From Prevotella sp. (GTDB lineage: Bacteria; Bacteroidota; Bacteroidia; Bacteroidales; Bacteroidaceae), in the NCBI GenBank assembly GCA_017538105.1, contig JAFYJN010000041.1, forward strand, positions 1 through 64,000: a stretch of DNA of 64,000 nt, read 5' to 3'. The notes under the pieces are model-generated. The model was given only the letters and a program-made list of their open reading frames with translations, did not search any database and had not been told where the DNA came from. Position 1 is the stretch's first letter. Each line of letters begins with the position of its first letter. Of the stretch, positions 26,890 through 35,648 are shown in pieces. The position numbers were made by a program, and so were the translations under genes.

Positions 26890-27321
26890 TTACTCATCTT
26901 TAACATTTTGGTCGTTCTTTTCTCTCAATATAGTAGAAGAAACGCCTTCTGTATGAGGTAAGAAAACAACGTCAACATTATGTTGGGCTAATTTTTCTTT
27001 GGTCTCCATCCATCTTGGGTTTCCATACCAATCATCCCCAATAAAAATAGCGTTGAAATGAACTTTTTCCAATATTAATTCCTTATCCAAAGTGTTAACA
27101 ATTATACATTGATCAACAGCTTTTAGATTTTCGATGATTGTCGCTCGTTCTTTTTCTTTTATGACGGTCTCTTTATGTTTATAATCTTTGACCAACTCAT
27201 CAGAATTGACACCAACTATAAGATAGTCACATTGCTCTTTGGCCCTATTAATTATGTTGAGGTGACCAATGTGGAACATGTCGTATACTCCTTGAGTATA
27301 TCCGATTTTGTATTTCTTCAT
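26890..27321 (-). CDS. Glycerol-3-phosphate cytidylyltransferase (TagD-like)
   Basis: 143 residues, the usual TagD length is about 130. The HxGH motif is seen in GVYDMFHIGHLNIINRAK (residues 12-29), and the C-terminal VVFLPHTEGVSSTILREK carries the conserved R-T/S-x-x-I-S-type signature in altered form (EGVSSTI). Makes CDP-glycerol from CTP and glycerol-3-phosphate, presumably for the TagF-like enzyme downstream. A closely related activity on another polyol phosphate is possible. Confidence 0.87.
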   Translation of the reverse strand: MKKYKIGYTQGVYDMFHIGHLNIINRAKEQCDYLIVGVNSDELVKDYKHKETVIKEKERATIIENLKAVDQCIIVNTLDKELILEKVHFNAIFIGDDWYGNPRWMETKEKLAQHNVDVVFLPHTEGVSSTILREKNDQNVKDE

Positions 27322-27326
27322 TATTG

Positions 27327-28310
27327 TTATATTGATAAAATATAATCAACCAAATGTTTTGGCGAGAATTCATTGTTATATTTGTAATCAACGGGTTCTT
27401 CGTTGACAAGCCAATCAATATCAATGTCCTCAATTGTATTGAATATTTTCATCCACCGGGGATTATAAAAAGGGAAATTGACGATATATGGGTTGTTAGT
27501 GAGCAATTTCTTGTTCATACTAACGGCCTCAAAGTAGCGCAACGTAGCTCCACTTTGCCCTTCCTGCATTATTTCAATAATACATTTTGACTGCTGGATA
27601 TGTTGTAAAACCTCTTCATAAGGACGCCATCTTTGGGAGTAACAAGCTCCAGGCAGGTGGTTGATGTCCATATTGTCAATGGGCATTAAAAAGAAGTCGC
27701 ATTTTACGCCAAGGGACGTTAACCGATTGTACATGTTGTATATTAATTCAGTACGTCCTCCCTTCAAACCTCCGACAAAGAATACATCTTTGCTGGACAA
27801 TTTGGAGGAATCAACTTTTAGAGATGAATAGTAATTGAAACCTAGAGTAGTATAATTGTACTTCTTGGCATCATTGAAATCAAATGTGAAAATATTATCC
27901 CATTTAAATTTATTGATTTTGGGTCGAACTTTCCTCATAATTGGACTCTGCGCTTCCATTGAATTAATAAGATAAAGAGAAATTTTGAGGGAAGGATTTA
28001 TTTTTCTACATTTTCTCAATTCAGACAACTCAACAGCATTCAGCGCACCATCAATTAACAAAAGGTGGTCGATATCCTTCACAATCTTGTATATATCATA
28101 ATAGTCCAACCAATGATGATGAAAGGGCAACCATTTCAAATTGTTATAAATCTGAAAATAAAAGTATTGAAGATATACCATGAATTTATTGCTATATTTT
28201 TTCCATTCAGTGCATCTTAGATGACAACGTTCGTCTGTTTCCAAATCTCTCCATAATCCAAGATGTCGATTTGTAGAAGGATATAACAATAATATTTTTT
28301 TTGTTGGCAT
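27327..28310 (-). CDS. Unassigned GT-B-like glycosyltransferase candidate
   Basis: 327 residues without a signal peptide. N-terminal KKILLLYPSTNRHLGLWRDL looks like a Rossmann strand and loop; the C-terminal half contains QQSKCIIEIMQEGQSGATLR (residues 237-256), where a Glu-x-x-Gln-Ser-Gly-Ala-Thr-Leu-Arg-x-x-Glu pattern resembles the donor-side EX7E-like region of GT-B enzymes. Its place between CDP-glycerol genes and two GT2 genes supports a transferase role. Family not identified with certainty. Confidence 0.55.
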   Translation of the reverse strand: MPTKKILLLYPSTNRHLGLWRDLETDERCHLRCTEWKKYSNKFMVYLQYFYFQIYNNLKWLPFHHHWLDYYDIYKIVKDIDHLLLIDGALNAVELSELRKCRKINPSLKISLYLINSMEAQSPIMRKVRPKINKFKWDNIFTFDFNDAKKYNYTTLGFNYYSSLKVDSSKLSSKDVFFVGGLKGGRTELIYNMYNRLTSLGVKCDFFLMPIDNMDINHLPGACYSQRWRPYEEVLQHIQQSKCIIEIMQEGQSGATLRYFEAVSMNKKLLTNNPYIVNFPFYNPRWMKIFNTIEDIDIDWLVNEEPVDYKYNNEFSPKHLVDYILSI

Positions 28311-28364
28311 ATTTTTCTATGTCCTAAGGTAATACTTCAGCTTCGTATGATATATTATATTACT

Positions 28365-29363
28365 TCATTTGAACTTGGAAAGTAAATGTGCCCGAATCAA
28401 TCTTAACCGATATGTTGCCCGCATTAGAAAATAACTACTCTCGAAAAAACGTACCATTTTGCCGCCGCGTAATTTCTTGTAGCAATGTTTATTATCTTTC
28501 AAATAGCGTTTACAATAATTAAAGCCTTCTTTATTGCTATTTTGAGTGGATAAAAAAAGCATATATCGATATTTGTCGAATATGGACATCTCTATAGCTT
28601 CTTTATATTTCATATCCTTATCAGCAAAAAACGCTTTGGTTATTTCATATGATTTTAGTACTTGTGACTGTAAGTTCCAATCGGTTTCATAATTATAAGT
28701 GTATGAGTTGGTATTTTGCCGATTATAATGAACAATGAAATTGGGAATGCCAGCTGCGATTTTCGAGAAATAGAATAGGCGTGGCGTTACACAAAAATCT
28801 TCACTAAGATTGACGCTTTCTTCAAATGTTATATGATTGTTTTTGAAAAGAGCAGTTTTTATTAATCTACAATGAAGAACAGGGCTTACCGCTTGGTCTG
28901 TCAACAAACCAAGCAATGTGGATTCTCTATCTTTGTCGTAGCCTAATGTTTTGTAAGGGACCTCACCTTGACTGGTATGTTCAATGATTCTTCCTGTAAC
29001 AATGTCTGCTCCTGTTTCCAATTGCTTATTTACAAGAAGTTCTATGGCATTTGGCTCCATCCAATCATCAGAATCAAGGAAGAAAAGGAACTCCGTATTA
29101 CAAGCTTCGACAAGAGCGTTACGAACAACTGCTATTCCTCGATTCCGTTCATGATGAATGATACGTACTTTTGGAGTTCGATGAGGATAATCATTTATAA
29201 CTTGTTTGAGAATCTCTATACTGTTGTCTGGTGAACAGTCGTCTACAAATATAAAATCAATATTCTCAAAAGTCTGTTCAAAAGCGCTTCTGGCACTTTT
29301 TTCAATCCATCTCTCAACTTTATAGATGGGGATGAGGATGCTTACAGTAGAACGCTCTTTCAT
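28365..29363 (-). CDS. Glycosyltransferase family 2
   Basis: 332 residues. GT-A fold: TVSILIPIYKVERWIEKSAR, DFIFVDDCSPDNSIEI and the DXD-type LFFLDSDDWMEPNA near residue 95. An NLSEDFCVTPRL stretch follows the E-D acceptor motif of bacterial capsule GT2 enzymes. AT-rich, part of the 25-34 kb block. Confidence 0.85.
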   Translation of the reverse strand: MKERSTVSILIPIYKVERWIEKSARSAFEQTFENIDFIFVDDCSPDNSIEILKQVINDYPHRTPKVRIIHHERNRGIAVVRNALVEACNTEFLFFLDSDDWMEPNAIELLVNKQLETGADIVTGRIIEHTSQGEVPYKTLGYDKDRESTLLGLLTDQAVSPVLHCRLIKTALFKNNHITFEESVNLSEDFCVTPRLFYFSKIAAGIPNFIVHYNRQNTNSYTYNYETDWNLQSQVLKSYEITKAFFADKDMKYKEAIEMSIFDKYRYMLFLSTQNSNKEGFNYCKRYLKDNKHCYKKLRGGKMVRFFESSYFLMRATYRLRLIRAHLLSKFK

Positions 29364-29463
29364 ATCCTATAAAAAATTAATTTAGGGCTCGTTAAATATT
29401 AATTAATTACCCCCATGCTGAAATAACTTGGCTGATAAAGTTCGTCCCTTTATCATGTTCTTT

Positions 29464-30252
29464 TCAATGAAAAAAATGAATGATTTTTCGAATACGAGTA
29501 AAATATTTGTATAATCGACTTTCAACTATTCCGTTATACTTATAAAATAAATCATGGTATTCTCTATCCAACAATTCTATATGATTACTTAATAATAATA
29601 TACGCACTTCTTTCTTTTTTTCTTCAAAACTGTTATTTCTAGATTTGGTTAACTTTCTATAATAGAATAACACTTCATTTATCTTATATACTTCACCACC
29701 ATCTTCCAATATAGAGAGCCAAAAATCCCAATCCTCCCAACCAATATTCATATTTGGATTATATCCACCAACTCTATCAAAATCTTCTCTTCTAAATAGG
29801 CTTGTATTCACCATACAATTACCAATTAACATATTAGATAGAGAAAAAGGTCTCAAAACCTTTTCGCCTTGAACCTCTCCAAAATAATCCACTCTACAAC
29901 AGACTATTTTAATCTTGCTGTCTTTTCTTATCGCTTCTACAGACTTTTCCAAAAAAGTCTTCTCTATTTTATCATCACCATCTAATGGTAAAATAAATTC
30001 CCCTTGACTCTTTAATACTCCATTATTACGTGCAACAACAACTCCTTGGTTCTCCTGAGATAGATATATGAAGCGTTTGTCACGAGCAACATAATCTAGA
30101 GCCACATCTTCCGTATTATCAATTGAACCATCGTTAACAATAATACATTCCCAATTGTTGAATGTTTGAGCAAGAAGGGATTCAAGTGCATCAGGCAGAT
30201 ATTGTGCCTTATTATAGCATGTCACGATAACTGATACGATAGGTTTACTCAT
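29464..30252 (-). CDS. Glycosyltransferase family 2
   Basis: 262 residues. VSVIVTCYNKAQYLPDALES, CIIVNDGSIDNTEDVAL and FILPLDGDDKI (metal site) identify the GT-A core; GWEDWDFWLSIL near residue 170 is the usual ED motif on the acceptor side. Inverting transferase of repeat-unit assembly. About 100 nt without a gene separate it from the next GT2 gene; nothing is recognised there. Confidence 0.87.
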   Translation of the reverse strand: MSKPIVSVIVTCYNKAQYLPDALESLLAQTFNNWECIIVNDGSIDNTEDVALDYVARDKRFIYLSQENQGVVVARNNGVLKSQGEFILPLDGDDKIEKTFLEKSVEAIRKDSKIKIVCCRVDYFGEVQGEKVLRPFSLSNMLIGNCMVNTSLFRREDFDRVGGYNPNMNIGWEDWDFWLSILEDGGEVYKINEVLFYYRKLTKSRNNSFEEKKKEVRILLLSNHIELLDREYHDLFYKYNGIVESRLYKYFTRIRKIIHFFH

Positions 30253-30261
30253 TATGATTAA

Positions 30262-31347
30262 TCATTTATTTGAAAAGGCAGAATGTGTCGCATCCAAATA
30301 TGCTGTTCCGTATTTCTGGTCTGGTTCAAGATAATTACCTTCACCCCACTCGTTCCATGATTTTATGAAAAGAATCTGTTCTTTTTCTTTTCTTGAGCTT
30401 AGTATTTCAACACACTGTTTACATAGATACTCCCATCTTTCAGGCGTGCTCCCTTTCATAATTATCCACTTATAGGCACTTCTGGGAGTATGATCAAAAT
30501 CGGGGTCGATACATGGCATTAATGTGTTGTTGCCCTTAAGGAGTTCCAATGATTCTTTTATGTAATCATCATAATTAACCAGAAATGGCTTATGGATTTT
30601 TAATCGAAATTTCCTAATAGCCCTTTTAACATAAGACGTTCTAAAATTCCAATATGTATCAATAAGACTGTCAAATACCATTATGTCATATGGGGAATGA
30701 TCAAAACTGTTAAATTTACTCATACCCTGAGAAAGAGCAAAAAAACAGAAACCTTCCAGTCCGTTTTCTTTAGCCAGCTGGTTCCAGACATCTATAAACG
30801 TTTTGGCATCAGGAAAGTCCTTTGGTTCAAATATGCCAAACAGACATTTTCCGTCAACCTTGATGTAACGTTTATCCTTAAATGCAGGAAGCATTGCATA
30901 AAAATGTTCTTTATAATCTTGCACTCCAGGGTAAGTCTGTTCTATTAGCATACGGCCTGGTTCATTAGGCTTCCATGTTTTTGCCTTCCATGAATGGTTT
31001 GCCCAGCATAGGCAGAATGGATAATCAGGTTTTCCACTTTCAACCACCTCTCTAAATACACGGTCGAGAAGACGCCTACCTGCAAACCAATAATGCCAAT
31101 AGCAGAAGCCTTCAATACCTGCTTCACGTGCCATCTGTGCCTGTCGTTCCCTAATTTCTGGTACTCTTAAATCGTAAAAGCCAAGGTCCCTCGGAAGTCT
31201 CGGTTGGTAATGTCCTTTGAATAGGGGCTTGGCCCTAGTCACATTAGTCCATTCTGTAAAACCTGGCTCCCACCACTCATCATTCTCAGGAGTTGGGAAG
31301 AACTGAGGCAAATAAAAGGCTATTGCACGAACTTTTCGATTATTCAT
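30262..31347 (-). CDS. WbsX-like glycosyltransferase/glycoside hydrolase 99-like protein
   Basis: 361 residues. The family opening AIAFYLPQFFPTPENDEWWE and the following GFTEWTNVTRAKPLFKGHYQ are diagnostic of WbsX domain proteins, found in O-antigen loci. Later IEGFCYWHYWFAGRRLL and FIKSWNEWGEGNYLEPD match the conserved (beta/alpha)8-type core, related to GH99 endomannosidases. Whether it builds or trims the glycan is unresolved for this family. Confidence 0.85.
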   Translation of the reverse strand: MNNRKVRAIAFYLPQFFPTPENDEWWEPGFTEWTNVTRAKPLFKGHYQPRLPRDLGFYDLRVPEIRERQAQMAREAGIEGFCYWHYWFAGRRLLDRVFREVVESGKPDYPFCLCWANHSWKAKTWKPNEPGRMLIEQTYPGVQDYKEHFYAMLPAFKDKRYIKVDGKCLFGIFEPKDFPDAKTFIDVWNQLAKENGLEGFCFFALSQGMSKFNSFDHSPYDIMVFDSLIDTYWNFRTSYVKRAIRKFRLKIHKPFLVNYDDYIKESLELLKGNNTLMPCIDPDFDHTPRSAYKWIIMKGSTPERWEYLCKQCVEILSSRKEKEQILFIKSWNEWGEGNYLEPDQKYGTAYLDATHSAFSNK

Positions 31348-31537
31348 TTTTTGAAATTATAGATGTTTTTTTATCCAACAAGCCATCAACGATTTTTGTA
31401 TAGTAAATTAACTATATTGGAAAACGTTCAAGAATTGTTATATTTATGTATGGAATAAATACTATGAATTACAAATCTTTGTAGTGGGGAAGCTAGGCTA
31501 AGCTTAATCTGATAGGGCTTGTATTTTTATTGGAGGT

Positions 31538-32692
31538 CTATTTGTTCTTTGTTCTTTCTTCGTCATAAGCCTTTTCTATTTCGAAAACGACTTTTTCAAC
31601 ATCTGGCTCTGGCAGATTGTTTATTTCGCAAACCCTATTGTAGATTCCATTCTTCTCAAATGCACCTTTAAACTTATAACTATATGCCAGTCCGAAGACA
31701 GGCGTGTTGGTAAATATGGCTGCATAATTGGCATGCATCCGTGTCCCAACAAAAAAGTCCATTTGAGAAATCAAATACTTAACTTTGGGGGAAATCAAAT
31801 CTTTGTCTATAAAATGAACGTTTGTCTTATTATCCAATCCATCATAAAAAATCTTGGAAGCCTCCATGTCGTCATTGTTCTTCTCAGGCTTATTCACATT
31901 GTACGAATGAGGAATAATATAGACATGACAACCTTTTGATTGGAATAATTTCACAAGTTCGGTCATTAACTTTGGATACGCATCAAATTGTCCGACTAAA
32001 TTCCCGAATTTATTAGAAAATGCCAAGCCACTTACGTTTATGCCAACACATGGTTTCTGTATTTCTATAGGAAACGGTAGGGGCTGCATATAAAATGATA
32101 AATCATTTTTTTCTTCATATGGCAGGTTGTTCTTAACTAATTCATCAACAAAATTAGTATCTCGAACGTATATTTTTATTGCTTTCCTCAGAATGTTTAG
32201 AATTCGCTGTTTATTGTTATCCTCATGGAAGGGACCGATTGTTTGAGGCATAATAATAAATGGAATATTGAGTTCTGTTGCAAAATTCATTTCTGGAAGC
32301 CGCGAATTCAGTAGTCTCTCACCATAGATGTCAGTGAGGCCATCACCACCATTTAACGCTGCAACAAGTTTCAAATCCGTTATCGTCTTTCTGAACAGAG
32401 TATTAATGAAAAGTAGCTTATACTTATACAACCATTTCTCAAAAAACCACGTTGTTATTGTATGGTATTTCCATTTTCGCCCATTGATGTCCAATTCTAT
32501 TGTGTCACATATAGGATGATTACGTAGGGGATTACGATAGAATCGGTATCTGATGAGTTCATAATCCTCATCAATATAACCATATTTTAGCAAGAAAGCG
32601 ATAGCTCCATATCCAAGAGCTGCTGTTCCTCGGTTATTAGATCTGATATTAAAATCAGATAACATTAGATACTTTTTCATACTCTTTCCCAT
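31538..32692 (-). CDS. Polysaccharide pyruvyltransferase-family protein
   Basis: 384 residues. PF04230-type features: an N-terminal NRGTAALGYGAIAFLLK, ALNGGDGLTDIYGERLL, a linker IPFIIMPQTIGPFHEDNNK and the C-terminal GTRMHANYAAIFTNTPVFGL, in which Arg and His are the phosphoenolpyruvate-site residues of CsaB-like enzymes. Expected to add a pyruvate ketal to a sugar, giving a negative charge. Overlaps the acetyltransferase gene by 16 nt. The 190 nt upstream (31348-31537) hold no recognised feature. Confidence 0.82.
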   Translation of the reverse strand: MGKSMKKYLMLSDFNIRSNNRGTAALGYGAIAFLLKYGYIDEDYELIRYRFYRNPLRNHPICDTIELDINGRKWKYHTITTWFFEKWLYKYKLLFINTLFRKTITDLKLVAALNGGDGLTDIYGERLLNSRLPEMNFATELNIPFIIMPQTIGPFHEDNNKQRILNILRKAIKIYVRDTNFVDELVKNNLPYEEKNDLSFYMQPLPFPIEIQKPCVGINVSGLAFSNKFGNLVGQFDAYPKLMTELVKLFQSKGCHVYIIPHSYNVNKPEKNNDDMEASKIFYDGLDNKTNVHFIDKDLISPKVKYLISQMDFFVGTRMHANYAAIFTNTPVFGLAYSYKFKGAFEKNGIYNRVCEINNLPEPDVEKVVFEIEKAYDEERTKNK

Positions 32693-33255
32693 TGTCGGGT
32701 TTCGAAATTATATTTCTTTATAATTTTTGCCGGATTTCCTGCAACAATAGAATAATCAGGCACATCCTTGGTTACAACTGCCCTTGCGGCAACAATCGAG
32801 TGCTTTCCAATATGTACGCCTGAAAGTATTTCACATCCAAATCCCAACCAACAGTCATCTTCAATAATGACAGGGCCTTTGGAAATTAGTTTCTGCTTTT
32901 TCACCGGCAAGTTTATATCCTCATAACCATGTGAATGATCTGTAATGTGGACATAGCCTGCAAAAAGAACATTGTTGCCTATCTGAACTTTATCTATTGC
33001 TGCGAAACTGTTTCTAATGCCTATCGAGCAATAGTCTCCAATGATGATTTGGGGAGTATAGGAAATGCCTGCAAACCTTGTGCAAGGTAGAAAATATGTA
33101 TGTTTCCCAATCCCTACACCTTTTCCAAAATGTAAAAGATTGGGATGTTGAAAAGTAACATGGCTTCCTATTAACACTTTACTTGATGTAGAACCAAATT
33201 TGTTCCTCCAATAGAGCCAACGAAAAGACCTGATTATTCTGTTGAAAAAATGCAT
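32677..33255 (-). CDS. Hexapeptide-repeat acetyltransferase
   Basis: 192 residues, left-handed beta-helix. Hexapeptide units VLIGSHVTFQHP, IGKHTYFLPCT, IIGDYCSIGIRNS and VIIEDDCWLGFGCEILSGVH lead to the closing DYSIVAGNPAKIIKKY. The His of HITDHSHGYED is placed like the catalytic His of CatB/WcaF-type O-acetyltransferases. Likely O-acetylates one sugar of the repeat. Overlaps both neighbours. Confidence 0.87.
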   Translation of the reverse strand: MHFFNRIIRSFRWLYWRNKFGSTSSKVLIGSHVTFQHPNLLHFGKGVGIGKHTYFLPCTRFAGISYTPQIIIGDYCSIGIRNSFAAIDKVQIGNNVLFAGYVHITDHSHGYEDINLPVKKQKLISKGPVIIEDDCWLGFGCEILSGVHIGKHSIVAARAVVTKDVPDYSIVAGNPAKIIKKYNFETRQWERV

Positions 33256-34196
33256 TAAAATACCTTATATAGGATTCTCACAAAACGATTATGCAATTTT
33301 AGAAATGATTCGGAAGAAGTAGCAATCTTTTTATAATATGAACCGTCTTTCCCCATATAACTTAATAATTTGTTAAAAGTGCGATGCTCACAAGCTTTAG
33401 CCTTCTGTTCTATGGTTCCTAATTGTGATTTGATGTAGGTTTCTTCGTTAATCTCTTTTAGTTCCAATTCTTTATCGTCTAGCATATTATTAATAGTTTC
33501 TATGCCAAACGTGCTACTTATTATTACAACCGAATTGCCAATTTTGTCATTTTCAATATATTCCTTCAACCAAGGATCAGCCAAAGACACGTCACAATCT
33601 TGAGAGGTTTTCTTCGTACAATATAAGCAACGCTTAGGTCTAAATAATAAAGATTTATGCATTAGTGTCCAAGGGTACGTATAATTCTTCTTTTTTATTG
33701 TACTCCCATCATCCAATACAATCTTTATTCCACTAGGCCATCCATCACCTCGATATTGAATATGGCTGACACTCTCCTTCTTTATTTTGAGTAATTTATA
33801 ATAATACCATGTACCTTCTACAGTTGTTTGTCCTGAACAACAAAGCGAAATAATGAAATTTTCAATATTATTTTTATCCAATAAACTTTTAATTGGCTTA
33901 ACTTGACATGGCATACATGTTAATACGATACCATCTTTTATTTCATTGATGTTGTTTTTTATAAAACTATATAAAGAGATATCTTGATAGATGCTACCAC
34001 AATTATTATAGTCGTCATAGTTATGAATAATATGTGGCTCATATTGGCATTTTACTTTATTAAACTCAAAAGTAATAGCGGTTCCAAATCTATGATGAGT
34101 CAAAAGATATTTTATTATAGCGGAACCGACACCTCCAGAAGAAGAAGCATTTCTTAAATCAAAGTTTGAGGTATAACCAATATAGTATTTGCACAT
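33255..34196 (-). CDS. Coenzyme F420 hydrogenase beta-subunit-like protein
   Basis: 313 residues. Matches the FrhB-type C-terminal domain seen in many polysaccharide loci beside pyruvyltransferase genes. Visible are NASSSGGVGSAIIKYLL, the cysteine pairs LTCMPCQVKPIK and RCLYCTKKTSQDCD, and VSLADPWLKE. The two ferredoxin clusters that often precede this domain are missing, so the protein starts directly with the flavin/iron-sulfur part. Redox chemistry on a sugar or pyruvyl intermediate is possible; the function of these loci members is unknown. 1-nt overlap with the acetyltransferase gene. Confidence 0.78.
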   Translation of the reverse strand: MCKYYIGYTSNFDLRNASSSGGVGSAIIKYLLTHHRFGTAITFEFNKVKCQYEPHIIHNYDDYNNCGSIYQDISLYSFIKNNINEIKDGIVLTCMPCQVKPIKSLLDKNNIENFIISLCCSGQTTVEGTWYYYKLLKIKKESVSHIQYRGDGWPSGIKIVLDDGSTIKKKNYTYPWTLMHKSLLFRPKRCLYCTKKTSQDCDVSLADPWLKEYIENDKIGNSVVIISSTFGIETINNMLDDKELELKEINEETYIKSQLGTIEQKAKACEHRTFNKLLSYMGKDGSYYKKIATSSESFLKLHNRFVRILYKVF

Positions 34197-34238
34197 AAAC
34201 TTAGCGCATATTTATATACACAATTCTTGATGTATGTT

Positions 34239-34284
34239 ACACCCAGTATTTGGAGGTTTCTTTCTCGATGGGAATGTCGGGTAA
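34239..34284 (-). pseudogene. Orphan 3' end of an ornithine-cyclodeaminase-like gene
   Basis: 46 nt match the last codons of the gene at 35649-36677 (positions 35651-35696) with three differences. Translated it reads LPDIPIEKETSKYWV and stop, against LPDIPIEKETSKFWV in the intact gene; two differences are silent and one is Phe to Tyr. It is a leftover gene end on the far side of the ATPase gene, not a random match. Confidence 0.85.
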
Positions 34285-34298
34285 TGTTGTGGGAGCCT

Positions 34299-34358
34299 CC
34301 CCCTGGCCCCCTCCAGTAGAGGGGGAAGTTGCCCCCTGGCCCCCTCCAGTAGAGGGGG
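34299..34358. repeat. Two identical C-rich hairpin repeats
   Basis: A 27-nt unit occurs at 34299-34325 and again at 34332-34358 without a mismatch. Each unit contains CCCCCTC, loop CAGTA, GAGGGGG, a perfect 7-bp stem. Member of the same family as 10733-10749, 38664-38684 and 40109-40127. Confidence 0.88.
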
Positions 34359-34427
34359 GAATGGGGAGTTTGGGGAGGGTTGGTTGTATCATTTTTTCGT
34401 GTGGTGGAATAGGATGTTGTGAAAGGT

Positions 34428-35576
34428 TTAGTGTTTAGGGTAGAGGGGAAGACCATTCTCACGTCTTAGCCAGAGTTCAAAGACGGGATCTACGAAACGA
34501 TAACCGGCGCCTTGTTTCTCGATGAAATCTCTTTCTATAAGCACTTTCTTGTTGCGTGAGATGGTTTGCGCCCCGCCCAGACCATACCTGTTGATGGTAT
34601 CGTGGGCATTGAGATGTTTCTCGCCCATAATGAGAGCTTTCAGCATGGCTCGTTGCGAGGGTGCCAGACTGTCTGTGTCGTTCTCATATACCGGGGCGTT
34701 GGTGTCGATGAGTGTTTCAAGCTGCTGTTCGACAATCTGTTCGGTGGCTTCTTTTCTTGTGGCACTCCACACGAAGAAACTCAGCTGTTGAACATACCAG
34801 GAATGATCATCCACCAATCTGCATATCTTCTCCGCCAGCGTCGTGCTGATGGTCTTGCCATAATCGGCAAAGCCTCTCATAATATATGGTATCCAGTGCT
34901 CCATTGATATTTTTGAGATATACATTGTCTGGCCGAACCTATAGAAAGGATGGTGGGAGTTCTCAAAGATGTCAAGCATCATGTGCCGTTTGCTGCCGTA
35001 AAGACAATAATTTACATACTGATGCTGTTGCCATACGGAACGGAGCATCCCTTCCATCTTTTTCCATGTGGGCAGCTTAGCCAGTTGCTGGAACTCGTCG
35101 ATGCAGATGATGACGTGCAGACCACGATCCTCGGCAATTTTTTCCGGCATTTGCAATATCTCGTCGGCACTTTTCTGAAGAGGCTGGTAACTAAGGTCGA
35201 GTTCTATGGCATTGAGCGGGTCGCTTTTCAGGGTGATGCTTGGGGTCAGGGCATGTATGTATTTCTTCACCCATTCCATGCTCTTCTTGATGTTTGAAGA
35301 TAAACCGTTAATGACTGCAGAGGCATAAGCATTGTAGAAGTCGGTTTCGCTGTGAATGCGGAAAGCATCGATGAAGCATACACGCACCTTCTTGTCTTCC
35401 TCCGTCATCTCTTCCATGGTGGTTTTAACCAGAGATGACTTGCCCCACCTACGAGGAGATATGAGCATGACGTTAATGCCGTGGGAGAGATAGTTTTTCA
35501 GCTCTTGCCGTTCTTCTTGGCGGTCGATGAAATTCTCTTTCTCAGCCAGATAGCCGTAAACGAATGGTCTGTCCAT
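34428..35576 (-). CDS. AAA ATPase of the archaeal-type ATPase family
   Basis: 382 residues. Walker A region MLISPRRWGKSSLVKTTMEE (residues 37-56; GKS with the P-R-R-x-G lead typical of PF01637 proteins), Walker B LHVIICIDEFQQLAKLP, and a C-terminal winged-helix-like part (GLGGAQTISRNKKVLIERDF, FVDPVFELWLRREN). Such single-gene ATPases are common in Bacteroidales and resemble stand-alone STAND/AAA regulators or mobile cargo; the role is unknown. It is flanked on one side by a copied gene end (34239-34284), which suggests insertion or allele exchange here. Confidence 0.8.
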   Translation of the reverse strand: MDRPFVYGYLAEKENFIDRQEERQELKNYLSHGINVMLISPRRWGKSSLVKTTMEEMTEEDKKVRVCFIDAFRIHSETDFYNAYASAVINGLSSNIKKSMEWVKKYIHALTPSITLKSDPLNAIELDLSYQPLQKSADEILQMPEKIAEDRGLHVIICIDEFQQLAKLPTWKKMEGMLRSVWQQHQYVNYCLYGSKRHMMLDIFENSHHPFYRFGQTMYISKISMEHWIPYIMRGFADYGKTISTTLAEKICRLVDDHSWYVQQLSFFVWSATRKEATEQIVEQQLETLIDTNAPVYENDTDSLAPSQRAMLKALIMGEKHLNAHDTINRYGLGGAQTISRNKKVLIERDFIEKQGAGYRFVDPVFELWLRRENGLPLYPKH

Positions 35577-35648
35577 ATTAAAAAATCAAGAGAAGTTGAG
35601 TCAAGTAGAATTGAGTTGTTGGGCGCAACGAGTGACGAGTGTTGAGGG

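Noticed and set aside
34154-34462. Open frame of 102 codons on the minus strand
   Set aside because: It reads through the C-rich repeats (repeated PLYWRGPGG) and the gene remnant in the wrong frame.
34428-35576. ATPase gene as part of a complete transposon
   Set aside because: No transposase, terminal inverted repeats or target duplications were seen; only a copied gene end, so exchange by recombination is equally likely.
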